From: Lachnospiraceae bacterium
GTDB taxonomy: Bacteria; Bacillota; Clostridia; Lachnospirales; Anaerotignaceae
Assembly (NCBI GenBank): GCA_910576545.1
Contig: CAJTKM010000001.1
Coordinates: forward strand, 186,001-250,000
DNA: 64,000 nucleotides
Direction: 5' to 3'
Shown here piece by piece: positions 7,869 to 15,774 of the stretch (positions are counted from its first letter, which is position 1; each line of letters starts with the position of its first letter). Under the pieces are notes generated by a model. It worked only from the letters and a program-made list of their open reading frames with translations. It made no database searches and was not told the DNA's origin. Position numbers and translations under genes: made by a program.

Positions 7869-9688
7869 TACTCAAAAAATTCTTTGTGCCAGACAAGGAA
7901 CATGTAAATCGTCCAAATCTTCCGGCTGTTGTCGGCTTTCCCCGCGCGGTGCTCGTCCAGATATTTCACGATTTCCTCTGTTTTGAAGAACTCCTGTGCG
8001 GCAGGGCTGGTAAACGCCGCTTTGACTTTGTTGTAGTATTCGTCTTCTTTCAGCCAGATGCGGATGGGCACAGGGAAACCCAGTTTCTTTTTCTCCGCCA
8101 CCATGTCCGGCAGATGCCTGTGCGCCGCCTGCCGCATGGCGTATTTCGTATTTTCTTTGTTAACCTTGTATTTCGTCGGTATCGTGCGCGCAATATCGAA
8201 TACTGCCCTGTCCAGGAACGGCACGCGTACCTCTAAGGAGTGCGCCATGCTCATTTTATCCGCTTTCAGCAGGATATCCCCAATCAGCCAGAAATGGATG
8301 TCGATATACTGCATTTTTGTCACGTCGTCCAGATCCCGCACTTTGTCATAATACGGTTTTGTCAATTCTGTATGCGGGTAACGCCCTGTAGGATGCTTCA
8401 ATATGCATTCCCGCTCCTCCTCATTCAGCATGAAGGCATTGCCGATGAACCGCTCCTGCAAGTCCTTGCTCCCGCGTATCAGGAAGTTTTTCCCCTTCAT
8501 CTTCGGCAGACGCTTTGCAATACCGCCCAGCCCTTTGCGTACAGGGCGCGGCAGACGCGTCAGCGGCAAAAGGTCGTGAGGCTCATGGTAAATGTTATAG
8601 CCGCCGAAAAATTCGTCTGCCCCTTCGCCGCTCATGGCGGATTTGACATGTTTCGCCGCTGTCTGGCTGACGAAATAGAGCGCAATGGCGGAAGGGTCAG
8701 CTAAAGGCTCGTCCATATGATACTGCACCTTGGGAATTACGTCCCAGTATTCCTCTTTGGAAACCAGCTTGCTGTAATTATCGATGCCGATTTTTTCGGA
8801 AAGGGCTTTTGCATAGTCGGTTTCGTTATATTTTTCGTAATCAAAGCCTACGGTAAAGGTCTTGTCCCCATGGAAACATGCCGCGACATAGGAGCTGTCT
8901 ACCCCGCTGGAAAGGAAGGAACCGACTTCCACATCGCTGACTTTATGCTTCTGTATGGAATCCTGCATTGCCGCGTCAATTTCTTCCACAAATTCCTCCA
9001 AAGGCTTTTCGTGGTCTGGCGCAAATACCGGCTCCCAATAACGCTTGATTTCCAACGTGCTGTTACGGAAGGTAAAGCAATGGGCGGGAGGCAGTTTGAA
9101 AACTCCCTTGAAAAAGGTTTCGGGAAGTACGCTGTACTGGAATGTCAGGTAATTTTCCAGCGCGTCAGGGTTGACCTCCCGCTGGAATCCGGGGTATTCC
9201 AATATGCTCTTGATTTCGGAGCCGTAAATAAACTGTCCGTCCTGTACAGTATAGTAAAAGGGCTTGATGCCGAAGAAATCGCGTGCGCCGAAAAGGGTCT
9301 GCGTCTTTGCGTCCCAGATGACAAAGGCAAACATTCCGCGCAGGCGGGGCAGAAGGGCCTCGCCGTATTCCTCATAGCCGTGCAGAAGGACCTCCGTGTC
9401 GGCGCAGCTGCTCATGACGTGCCCTTTGGCGATAAGTTCCTCGCGCAGCTCCAGATGGTTGTAGATTTCGCCGTTGAACGTAATAACCATGTCGCGGGTT
9501 TCGTTATAAATGGGCTGGTGCCCGCCCTCCAGGTCAATCAGGCTCAGCCGGCGGAAGCCCATAGATACGCCGTCGTCAATATGTGAACCGCCGCTGTCAG
9601 GGCCGCGGTGTATGATTTTCGATTTCATGCGTTCCAATATTTCTTCAGACGTCGCCAGACGCCCTGTAAAGCCGCAAATACCGCACAT
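7868..9688 (-). CDS. asnB: Asparagine synthase (glutamine-hydrolysing)
   Basis: This 606-residue enzyme makes asparagine from aspartate, glutamine and ATP. Residues 1-200 form the class II glutamine amidotransferase domain with the nucleophile Cys2 in MCGICGF, plus RRLSLIDLEGGHQP and FNGEIYNHLELR. The synthetase half has the PP-loop SFLSSGVDSSYVA (about residue 240) and MSGEGADEFFGGYNIY. Because processing must expose Cys2, the start is fixed at the ATG at 9688, seven bases after GGAGGAAA. An 18-codon upstream extension is not used. The length is normal for the AsnB group of Firmicutes. The gene is monocistronic. Confidence 0.97.
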   Translation of the reverse strand: MCGICGFTGRLATSEEILERMKSKIIHRGPDSGGSHIDDGVSMGFRRLSLIDLEGGHQPIYNETRDMVITFNGEIYNHLELREELIAKGHVMSSCADTEVLLHGYEEYGEALLPRLRGMFAFVIWDAKTQTLFGARDFFGIKPFYYTVQDGQFIYGSEIKSILEYPGFQREVNPDALENYLTFQYSVLPETFFKGVFKLPPAHCFTFRNSTLEIKRYWEPVFAPDHEKPLEEFVEEIDAAMQDSIQKHKVSDVEVGSFLSSGVDSSYVAACFHGDKTFTVGFDYEKYNETDYAKALSEKIGIDNYSKLVSKEEYWDVIPKVQYHMDEPLADPSAIALYFVSQTAAKHVKSAMSGEGADEFFGGYNIYHEPHDLLPLTRLPRPVRKGLGGIAKRLPKMKGKNFLIRGSKDLQERFIGNAFMLNEEERECILKHPTGRYPHTELTKPYYDKVRDLDDVTKMQYIDIHFWLIGDILLKADKMSMAHSLEVRVPFLDRAVFDIARTIPTKYKVNKENTKYAMRQAAHRHLPDMVAEKKKLGFPVPIRIWLKEDEYYNKVKAAFTSPAAQEFFKTEEIVKYLDEHRAGKADNSRKIWTIYMFLVWHKEFFE

Positions 9689-9824
9689 AACTGTGTTTCC
9701 TCCTTCAAATGTGTTGCTTTCTTGTTGCGCTAACTGTATCACAAAGCGGCGGGAAAAGCAAGCGGGAAGGGAAAAGTCCTTTTTAAGAGCCTATCCGTAA
9801 ATAAGATGCATAACGGACAGGTTT

Positions 9825-11156
9825 TTAATACCCATACCGTTTCCGATATTTCAATAGCATTGCTATTGACAGCAGCACCGCCATAAATTCCGCGGCGGGC
9901 GTTGCCAGCCATACGCCGGTTACGCCGAACAGTGCCGGAAGCGTCAGCATGGCAATCAGCATGAACACGAAGGAACGCGAAAACGCAAGGACAGCTGACA
10001 CGATGCCGTTGGAAAGCGCGGTGAACAGCCCGCTGGAAAAAATATTAAATCCAATGAAGCACAGCGCGATGGAGCAGATACGGTTCCCTGCTACGGCAAG
10101 CTCATAGACCGGATTATTGGGACGGGTGAACACTGCCACAAGCGGCTCTGTTACGGCAAGGGAAAGTGCGACTGTCGCAATGGAAATTACGGCAATCGTC
10201 CTCAGACTGAGGGAAACCAGCTTTTTCAGCTTTTCACGGTTTCCTTCGCCGTAATAATAGCTTGCCATAGGCGCAACGCCATAAGAATAGCCTGTGTAAA
10301 GCGAACTGGTGAACATCAGGACATACATGATAATTGTTACGGCGGCAACACCGTTTTCTCCAACATATTTCAGCATTGTCCAGTTGAACAGCAGTGCAAT
10401 GATGCCAGTTACGAGGGCGGACGCCATTTCCGAGCAGCCGTTCGTGGACGCGTCCAGCAGCACGCGGAAGCGTGGCACAGGCTTTTTGAAATGCAGGAGG
10501 CTTCCCCTCCGGCTGAATATAAACAGCCCGACGGCAGCTGTGACGGAGTACCCCAGCCCCGTTGCGATGGCCGCCCCGGCAATCCCCATCTGGCATATGG
10601 CGATCAATATGTAATCCAGCGCGATATTCAGCACGCCGCCCGCCACCGAGCAGGCAAGCGATAATATTGCCTTTCCTGCGGCAATCATATAGAGCGAAAA
10701 ATTATACATCAGCAAAATCGGTACAGTGAACAGCAGGTAATGGCCGAGGTATTCCGTGCAGTAGCCCGACACCTCTGCGGAAAGCCCCATGCCGCTGAAA
10801 AACCTCCCCATCAGGGCATACCCTATGCCGCACATAAGCAGGCCAACGATGACATTCACCAGTATCAGGAATGTGAAATCCTGCCTTGCCTCATCCTCCT
10901 TCCCTTCCCCCATCTTCCGCATGATTGCCGCGCTGCCGCCCGTCGCCAGCATGGAGGAAACTGCGGTCACAAGCTGTATGACCGGCGCAGCCAGATTGAT
11001 TGCGGAAAGCGCGTCCGTACCGATGAGGTTCGACACGAAAAGCCCGTCTACCATCGTATAAAAGGACATAAAAACCGACATTACGATGGTTGGAACCGCG
11101 AAGCGCAGTATATTCCCCAGCGTGACAGGCCGGCTGTAAGCATTTTGTTTTTCCAT
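9825..11156 (-). CDS. MATE family efflux transporter under MerR control
   Basis: A 443-residue MATE exporter with an N-terminal VPTIVMSVFMSFYTMVDGLF segment and twelve predicted helices. An open frame runs 197 codons further upstream into the divergent merR gene, but the start at 11156 is fixed by AAAGGAGGAAATT. Upstream lies a MerR-type promoter with a 19-bp spacer and a dyad (11200-11230), divergent from a MerR regulator. This strongly suggests drug-inducible expression by that regulator. The substrate is unknown. Confidence 0.94.
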   Translation of the reverse strand: MEKQNAYSRPVTLGNILRFAVPTIVMSVFMSFYTMVDGLFVSNLIGTDALSAINLAAPVIQLVTAVSSMLATGGSAAIMRKMGEGKEDEARQDFTFLILVNVIVGLLMCGIGYALMGRFFSGMGLSAEVSGYCTEYLGHYLLFTVPILLMYNFSLYMIAAGKAILSLACSVAGGVLNIALDYILIAICQMGIAGAAIATGLGYSVTAAVGLFIFSRRGSLLHFKKPVPRFRVLLDASTNGCSEMASALVTGIIALLFNWTMLKYVGENGVAAVTIIMYVLMFTSSLYTGYSYGVAPMASYYYGEGNREKLKKLVSLSLRTIAVISIATVALSLAVTEPLVAVFTRPNNPVYELAVAGNRICSIALCFIGFNIFSSGLFTALSNGIVSAVLAFSRSFVFMLIAMLTLPALFGVTGVWLATPAAEFMAVLLSIAMLLKYRKRYGY

Positions 11157-11199
11157 AATTTCCTCCTTTGGTTTCTTGCGTTTCCGATTGATATGGATT

Positions 11200-11230
11200 A
11201 TAATAAACCGTACAGTAACTGTACAGTCAA
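11200..11230 (-). promoter_or_regulatory. MerR-type promoter and operator
   Basis: Minus strand TTGACT (11225-11230) and TATTAT (11200-11205) are separated by 19 bp, the overlong spacing that MerR family activators correct. The perfect dyad GTACAGT-A-ACTGTAC (11210-11224) fills the spacer. The merR start codon is only 17 bases away on the other strand. Confidence 0.85.
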
Positions 11231-11246
11231 GAGGAGATTTGAAAAT

Positions 11247-12080
11247 ATGGAGAAAAAAGATAAGCTGCTGCCCATCGGGCAGTTTGCCGCCCTGCATGGC
11301 GTGAACAAAAAAACACTGATGTGGTATGATGAAGTCGGGCTGTTCCGCCCTGCCGCCGTCAACTCCCAAAATGGATACCGCTATTACAGTTACCAGCAGA
11401 GCCAGACGCTGGAAACAATACTCCTTTTGCGGGAGATGGGTGTTTCTGTAAAAGAAATCAAGGCATTCATGCAGGAACGCTCTGCCGCCAGCATGGAGAA
11501 GCTGCTGGGGGAAAAAATTGAGGAGCTTGACCGCGAAATCAGCCATAAAAAGGCGGTGCGTGAAACGCTGGCGAAGCACAGGCGGAATATGCAGACATTG
11601 CTTTCGATGGATTTGGAAGAAATCAGCATTGTGGAAAAGAAGGGGCGGCGGCTCGTGACAGTTGAGCTCAGTGCGGACACGTCTTTTGAGAAAGCGGTGG
11701 AGATGATTACTGATGAAACGAAAAAATATCAGTTGAGCTATCTGCATGATGCGTCCTATGGTTCTATGATTGCCGTTGAAAGCCTGTACGCAGGAAACTT
11801 TGAGGACTATCCAAGTCTTTTTATTGAAATCCCGTTTCCTATCCGGCGGTCAGGGCTGCACGTCCAGCCTGCCGGAACATACCTCCGCGCTTTTTACAGA
11901 GGGCCCTGGGAGGATATGGATATACGTTATCGGGAAATCCTTTCCTATGCGGAAAAGCAGGGAATGACGTTTTACGGTTTTTCGTATGAAGTCGTGTTGA
12001 ATGAGAATGTTGTCGAACGGGAGGAGGACGCTATTGTGCAGATAGAGATTCCGGTCAGGCTGGGACAGATCAGGCCTTAA
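11247..12080 (+). CDS. MerR family regulator with effector-binding domain
   Basis: The 277-residue protein has an N-terminal MerR winged helix (PIGQFAALHGVNKKTLMWYD, then FRPAAVNSQNGYRYYSYQQ), a coiled-coil dimer helix at about residues 80-120, and a C-terminal GyrI-like drug-binding domain, as in BmrR-type regulators. The start at 11247 follows GAGGAGATTTGAAAAT. It is divergent from a MATE exporter whose promoter has the 19-bp spacing, so it very probably activates that exporter in response to a hydrophobic cation or similar ligand. That link is inference from arrangement. Confidence 0.93.
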   Translation: MEKKDKLLPIGQFAALHGVNKKTLMWYDEVGLFRPAAVNSQNGYRYYSYQQSQTLETILLLREMGVSVKEIKAFMQERSAASMEKLLGEKIEELDREISHKKAVRETLAKHRRNMQTLLSMDLEEISIVEKKGRRLVTVELSADTSFEKAVEMITDETKKYQLSYLHDASYGSMIAVESLYAGNFEDYPSLFIEIPFPIRRSGLHVQPAGTYLRAFYRGPWEDMDIRYREILSYAEKQGMTFYGFSYEVVLNENVVEREEDAIVQIEIPVRLGQIRP

Positions 12081-12171
12081 TAAAACCGTAAGATTATCGC
12101 AAGAGGCTCTTAACTTTGTCATGGTATACTGGGGAAAAAGAGGGTATATTGATGAAGGAAGGAGAAAAAAG

Positions 12172-12777
12172 ATGTATTCGCGATTAGTTATGATGGGGCT
12201 GGAAGGTTCGTTTTATATAATTGCTGCGCTGCCGTTTCTGGTGTGCTGGGCTGTCAGGTTTTTCCGGAAGGAAGGAAAGGGCGCATGGAAGCTGGCGGCA
12301 GGGTTTCTGGTTTTTGTACTGTATCTGTGCTGCGTGGCGGCGGTGACGGGCCTGCCAAGCCTGCAATACCTGACGTTTGATCCTAACCTGCAAATGATCC
12401 CGTTTTACCATCTCTGGCCGGAAAGGGTGCATAATGTGCTGAACATCATTATGTTTGTACCAGCGGGTTTATTGCTGCCGCTGGTTTGGGAGAAATACGG
12501 CAAGTTGAAGGAAACGGCGGGTTATGGATTCCTGCTTTCCCTGCTGATTGAGTGCAGTCAGCTGTTTTGCTGGCGGGTGACGGATATCAACGACCTGATT
12601 ATGAATACGTTTGGGGCTGTTGTGGGTTGGATGGTTTGGCGGTTACTGCTCCGCGGCAGGACGCTGGGCGCACATACAGCTTCCCCATGGCACGCAGCGG
12701 CAATAGTCTGGGCGGCGGCGTTTTTTCTGGAGGTCTTTGTTTCCGATTTCATCTGGAACTGGCTGTATGAGTATTGA
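12172..12777 (+). CDS. VanZ-like membrane protein
   Basis: A 201-residue membrane protein of the VanZ-like family (PF04892). The core LTFDPNLQMIPFYHLWPERV, LNIIMFVPAGLLLPL, LLIECSQLFCWR and DINDLIMNTFGAVVGW pieces match family motifs around four to five helices. VanZ of Tn1546 gives low-level teicoplanin resistance, but most chromosomal homologues have no known role, so no resistance is claimed. The start follows GGAAGGAG. A TGGTATACT extended -10 box lies at 12122-12130. Confidence 0.85.
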   Translation: MYSRLVMMGLEGSFYIIAALPFLVCWAVRFFRKEGKGAWKLAAGFLVFVLYLCCVAAVTGLPSLQYLTFDPNLQMIPFYHLWPERVHNVLNIIMFVPAGLLLPLVWEKYGKLKETAGYGFLLSLLIECSQLFCWRVTDINDLIMNTFGAVVGWMVWRLLLRGRTLGAHTASPWHAAAIVWAAAFFLEVFVSDFIWNWLYEY

Positions 12778-12801
12778 TTTACATAATTCTTAACTTTTTT
12801 G

Positions 12802-12843
12802 GAAAAAGGTTTCCCCTTGCAGTCGGCATGGGAAAACCTTTTC
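12802..12843. terminator. Terminator between VanZ-like gene and deoD
   Basis: GAAAAAGGTTTCCCC pairs imperfectly with GGGAAAACCTTTTC across a loop of about 14 bases, with T-rich flanks on both strands between convergent genes. A second small hairpin CGGATAT/ATATCCG follows near 12859-12876. Confidence 0.7.
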
Positions 12844-12882
12844 GTGTGGGGCATCATTCGGATATGGGGATATCCGGCAGGC

Positions 12883-13605
12883 TTATTTTTTGTCCATTTT
12901 AACAGCCGTTTCCAGTGCAATTTCCATCATCTGCGTAAATGTGTTCTGGCGTTCCTCCGCTGTTGTTGCTTCGCCTGTAAAGGGCTTGTCGGAAATGGTA
13001 ACAAGTGTCAGCGCGCGCTTGCCCAGCCTTGCTGCCGTAAGGTAAAGGCCGGCGGATTCCATTTCAACAGCCAGTGTGCCCATTTTTGCCCATTTCTTCA
13101 TAACGTCCATGCCTAAATCGTCATAGAAGGTATCGGCGGAAAGGATATTGCCAACCTTCAGTTCCTGCCCCAGCTCTTTTGCGGATTCTGCTGCAGTGGC
13201 AAGCAGTTCATAATCCGCTGTGGGGGCAAGTGTACCCGGCAGACCATACTGCGCGGCAAAATTAGAATTGGTGTTGGAGCCCAGACCGGCTACGATATCG
13301 CGCAGTTCCAGTTTGTCGCTGATTGCGCCGGCAGAGCCGATGCGGATGATATTTTCCACGCCGTAGAACGAAAACAGTTCATAGCTGTAAATGCCGATGG
13401 CGGGAATGCCCATGCCGCTTGCCATGACGGATACCTTTGTGCCTTTGTAGGTTCCTGTATAACCCTGTACGCCGCGCACGTTATTCACCAGCACGGGGTT
13501 CTCCAAAAATGTTTCTGCAATGAATTTTGAGCGGAGCGGGTCGCCGGGCATCAGTACGGTTTTGGCGAAATCGCCTTCCTTTGCGGAAATATGGGGTGTT
13601 GCCAT
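12883..13605 (-). CDS. deoD: Purine nucleoside phosphorylase, DeoD type
   Basis: This hexameric-type phosphorylase cleaves purine (deoxy)ribonucleosides to the base and ribose 1-phosphate. The 240-residue length, ATPHISAKEGDFAKTVLMPG at the start, VMASGMGIPAIGIYSYEL, RIGSAGAI, and VEMESAGLYLTAARLGKRAL match DeoD closely. The start follows AGGAGGAGATTATT. A perfect dyad, TTATAGT/ACTATAA, sits about 35 bases upstream and may be an operator. It salvages purines along with xpt elsewhere in the window. Confidence 0.97.
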   Translation of the reverse strand: MATPHISAKEGDFAKTVLMPGDPLRSKFIAETFLENPVLVNNVRGVQGYTGTYKGTKVSVMASGMGIPAIGIYSYELFSFYGVENIIRIGSAGAISDKLELRDIVAGLGSNTNSNFAAQYGLPGTLAPTADYELLATAAESAKELGQELKVGNILSADTFYDDLGMDVMKKWAKMGTLAVEMESAGLYLTAARLGKRALTLVTISDKPFTGEATTAEERQNTFTQMMEIALETAVKMDKK

Positions 13606-13640
13606 AATAATCTCCTCCTTATGTCTGCCGAAGATAATAG

Positions 13641-13657
13641 TTATAGTATCACTATAA
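13641..13657. promoter_or_regulatory. Dyad upstream of deoD
   Basis: Perfect TTATAGT-ATC-ACTATAA palindrome in the deoD promoter region, overlapping a possible -10 box. A repressor site is inferred. Confidence 0.45.
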
Positions 13658-13763
13658 CAGGTTTTGTTTTATTTGGAAAGAGCAAAACGTTCAGAAGGAG
13701 TGTCCTGACGCGTATTTTATAAGTATTGCAAATGGGCCACTTCCGCATTCGGGTTTCCTGTTT

Positions 13764-13949
13764 TCACTTTTCTTCGTGAATTTCCATCTCATGAAAATTA
13801 TCCAGTGCATATTCGACGCATTGATTGATAAATGCGCTGCGGCTGAGATTGTAACGTCCCGCAAGGTCGTCTACCATAGACAGCCTGTCCAGCGGCAGGC
13901 GTATTGTAACCTGTTCTGTTTTATAGGGCTTAGGAATAAAATTAGCCAT
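13764..13949 (-). CDS. Ribbon-helix-helix (CopG-like) small regulator
   Basis: A 61-residue protein with the RHH pattern EQVTIRLPLDRLSMVDDLA followed by YNLSRSAFINQCVEYALDN: a beta strand, helix A, then helix B. The start at 13949 is chosen over an ATG seven codons earlier because AGAGGTGATTACAAA precedes it. A near-perfect inverted repeat lies just upstream (13983-14011), suggesting autoregulation. There is no adjacent toxin gene, so an antitoxin role is not supported. Confidence 0.85.
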   Translation of the reverse strand: MANFIPKPYKTEQVTIRLPLDRLSMVDDLAGRYNLSRSAFINQCVEYALDNFHEMEIHEEK

Positions 13950-13982
13950 TTTGTAATCACCTCTTGTCAAAAGAGTAACTTT

Positions 13983-14011
13983 TATAGTAATCTGTAAATA
14001 GATTTACTATA
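13983..14011. promoter_or_regulatory. Inverted repeat in divergent RHH promoter region
   Basis: TATAGTAATC (13983-13992) faces GATTTACTATA (14001-14011), differing by one bulged T, in an AT-rich region between the RHH gene and a Cys-rich small gene. It is a candidate operator for the RHH protein. Confidence 0.5.
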
Positions 14012-14063
14012 TAAATTGAAAAACAACTTTAATTTCAATTTTATTCCCATAAGGGGGCGTATT

Positions 14064-14297
14064 ATGCATCGCGTTATATATTGTGACCGTTTTTACTGCG
14101 AGCATTGGGAGGACGAAAAGTGCCTTTCCCCAGTGCTGCATCTGGCGCAGGGGGCTGCCTGTGCGGAATATGCGCCGTCGGAGGAAAAGTTTAACCGCCG
14201 GATGGAGGCTTTGGACGAAAAACAGGGGCCTTCCCTGCCGAAGCCTGTGGTATACCGCTTTGGGGATATAGACGAGGAAGGCAGCCATTCATATTGA
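14064..14297 (+). CDS. Small four-cysteine protein
   Basis: A 77-residue protein preceded by AAGGGGGCGTATT. Its N-terminal half holds four cysteines (YCDRFYCEHWEDEKC, then AACAEYAP), the kind of spacing found in small zinc-binding proteins and loosely like DUF1540. The second half is charged. It is divergent from the RHH gene. I do not recognise a function. Confidence 0.7.
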   Translation: MHRVIYCDRFYCEHWEDEKCLSPVLHLAQGAACAEYAPSEEKFNRRMEALDEKQGPSLPKPVVYRFGDIDEEGSHSY

Positions 14298-14474
14298 AAA
14301 TTAAACAACTCTATGCCTTTCTTCTGCATTATATAATAGGATATGGCGGAAGGACAGGCTCCGGAGAAGAGATTTTTTTCCAATGCCCTTGGCGCGTGCC
14401 CGAACTTATGATACAATGGCGGTAATCGTCCCGCAAGGAAGGGGCGCGAAAAGACTGACACAGGAGGAATGGAA

Positions 14475-15086
14475 ATGAAAATTGCTTGTTATGCTTCGGG
14501 CTCTGTCGGCACGAATTGCTATATTGTATCAGATGAGGCGGGCGTCTGCGCCCTGATTGACTGCGACGGAAATCCCGAGCCTTTGTTTTCCTATATCGAG
14601 CAGAACGGCTTAAAGCCAACGCATATTTTGCTGACACATGGACATTTTGACCACATTGGCGCGGTAGCGGCGGTGAAGGAAAAATATGGCTGTACAGTTG
14701 TGGGCGGTGCGAAGGAAACGCGTGTGCTGATGGACGCATCTGTGAATTATTCTCTGCATTGGGGCGGCAGCCCGATTACAGTCCATCCGGAAATACTCGT
14801 AAATGAAGGGGACGAGGTGCAGGTCGGCTCTTTGACATTCCGCGTGATGCTTACGCCGGGGCACACGGAAGGCAGTATTTGCTTTTTCTGCGGGGACGCG
14901 CTGTTTTCGGGGGATACCCTGTTCCAGGGCTCCTGCGGGCGTACAGACTTGCAGACAGGCGACTGGGGGCAGATGATGGAATCCCTGAAACGTCTGCGCG
15001 ACCTGCCGGGGGAATATAACGTATTCCCTGGACATGGCCCTGCAACAACGCTGGCGGAAGAACGCCGGTCCAACCCTTATATGTAA
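14475..15086 (+). CDS. MBL-fold metallo-hydrolase (glyoxalase II-like)
   Basis: A 203-residue metallo-beta-lactamase-fold hydrolase. The HGHFDHIGA motif (about residues 57-65), TPGHTEGSICFF (about 130), GDTLF (about 150) and FPGHGP (about 190) supply the two metal sites typical of the YcbL/glyoxalase II-like group that hydrolyses thioesters. Of two nearby ATGs, the one at 14475 is eight bases after AGGAGG and is preferred to 14469. A terminator follows. The exact substrate is uncertain. Confidence 0.93.
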   Translation: MKIACYASGSVGTNCYIVSDEAGVCALIDCDGNPEPLFSYIEQNGLKPTHILLTHGHFDHIGAVAAVKEKYGCTVVGGAKETRVLMDASVNYSLHWGGSPITVHPEILVNEGDEVQVGSLTFRVMLTPGHTEGSICFFCGDALFSGDTLFQGSCGRTDLQTGDWGQMMESLKRLRDLPGEYNVFPGHGPATTLAEERRSNPYM

Positions 15087-15104
15087 CAGAACAGCATGAA
15101 AATG

Positions 15105-15136
15105 TCCCCGAAGAATTGTTTTTTTCGGGGATTATT
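15105..15136 (+). terminator. Intrinsic terminator after MBL hydrolase
   Basis: TCCCCGAA (15105-15112) pairs with TTCGGGGA (15124-15131), followed by TTATTT. Confidence 0.75.
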
Positions 15137-15150
15137 TACAGAAAAAATAA

Positions 15151-15189
15151 TAGCTTGCTATTGACATTGCATGAAAACACTGTTATGCT
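15151..15189 (+). promoter_or_regulatory. marR promoter with MarR box
   Basis: TTGACA (15161-15166), 17-bp spacer, TATGCT (15184-15189). The element TAGCTTGCTATTGA covers the -35 box (15151-15164) and recurs before the MATE gene at 15728, so it is the probable operator. Confidence 0.75.
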
Positions 15190-15245
15190 TATTAGGAAAG
15201 TAAAAAAGTGCTATGCAGGGATAGGATATTGCAGGAGGAGTTTAG

Positions 15246-15674
15246 ATGGCAGAAAGTGTGCCCAGCTTATTTCTTTTTAAGCAAATACATGATGCTCTGG
15301 AAAAAAGCGTGAACAATAATATACGGGAGATGGGGCTGACATTTTCGCAGGCGTCTGTACTTCGAACGCTCAGCAATGATTCCAGCTGCCAGATGTCCAT
15401 GAAAGAACTGGAAAAAGCTCTGCATGTGGCACAGTCCACAACGGTTAGAATTGTGCAGAATATGGAGCGGAATGGCCTCGTGGACAGTTTTGGCGATGTT
15501 TCGGATAAACGCGTCAAGTATATCCGGCTGACGGAAAAAGGGAAAACACTCAATAAAGTTGCCCAGCAGAAAAAAGATGCAGACGAAGCCGCCATGTATT
15601 CCGGTTTCAGTGTGGAGGAAAAACAGATGTTTCTTTCCATGCTGGAACGCATAAAAAATAATATGATGCATTAA
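15246..15674 (+). CDS. MarR family transcriptional regulator
   Basis: A 142-residue winged-helix regulator: dimerisation helix at the N-terminus, FSQASVLRTLSND, MSMKELEKALHVAQSTTVRI as recognition helix, then GLVDSFGDVSDKRVKYIRLT as the wing with the family Asp-x-Arg. The start follows AGGAGGAGTTTAG. It lies immediately upstream of a MATE exporter in the same direction, and both genes have TAGC(T/A)(T/A)GCTATTGA in their promoter regions, so it probably represses both. Confidence 0.94.
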   Translation: MAESVPSLFLFKQIHDALEKSVNNNIREMGLTFSQASVLRTLSNDSSCQMSMKELEKALHVAQSTTVRIVQNMERNGLVDSFGDVSDKRVKYIRLTEKGKTLNKVAQQKKDADEAAMYSGFSVEEKQMFLSMLERIKNNMMH

Positions 15675-15678
15675 CCCC

Positions 15679-15714
15679 CCGCTTTGCAGGGAATACCTGC
15701 AGGGCGGTATTTTT
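15679..15714 (+). terminator. Weak terminator between marR and MATE
   Basis: CCGC and TGCAGG pair with CCTGCA and GCGG around a GAATA loop, followed by TATTTTTA. It may be an attenuating terminator. Confidence 0.5.
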
Positions 15715-15727
15715 ACAATCATAAATA

Positions 15728-15756
15728 TAGCAAGCTATTGATATTTTGCTATTGAA
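15728..15756 (+). promoter_or_regulatory. MarR boxes upstream of MATE gene
   Basis: TAGCAAGCTATTGATA (15728-15743) and TTGCTATTGAA (15746-15756) repeat the CTATTGA core seen at the marR promoter. They end just before the ribosome binding site. Confidence 0.6.
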
Positions 15757-15774
15757 TTAAGGAGGAAATGATTT

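Noticed and set aside
11157-11747. Upstream extension of the second MATE gene to 640 codons
   Set aside because: It runs through the divergent merR gene and its promoter. The ribosome binding site fixes the start at 11156.
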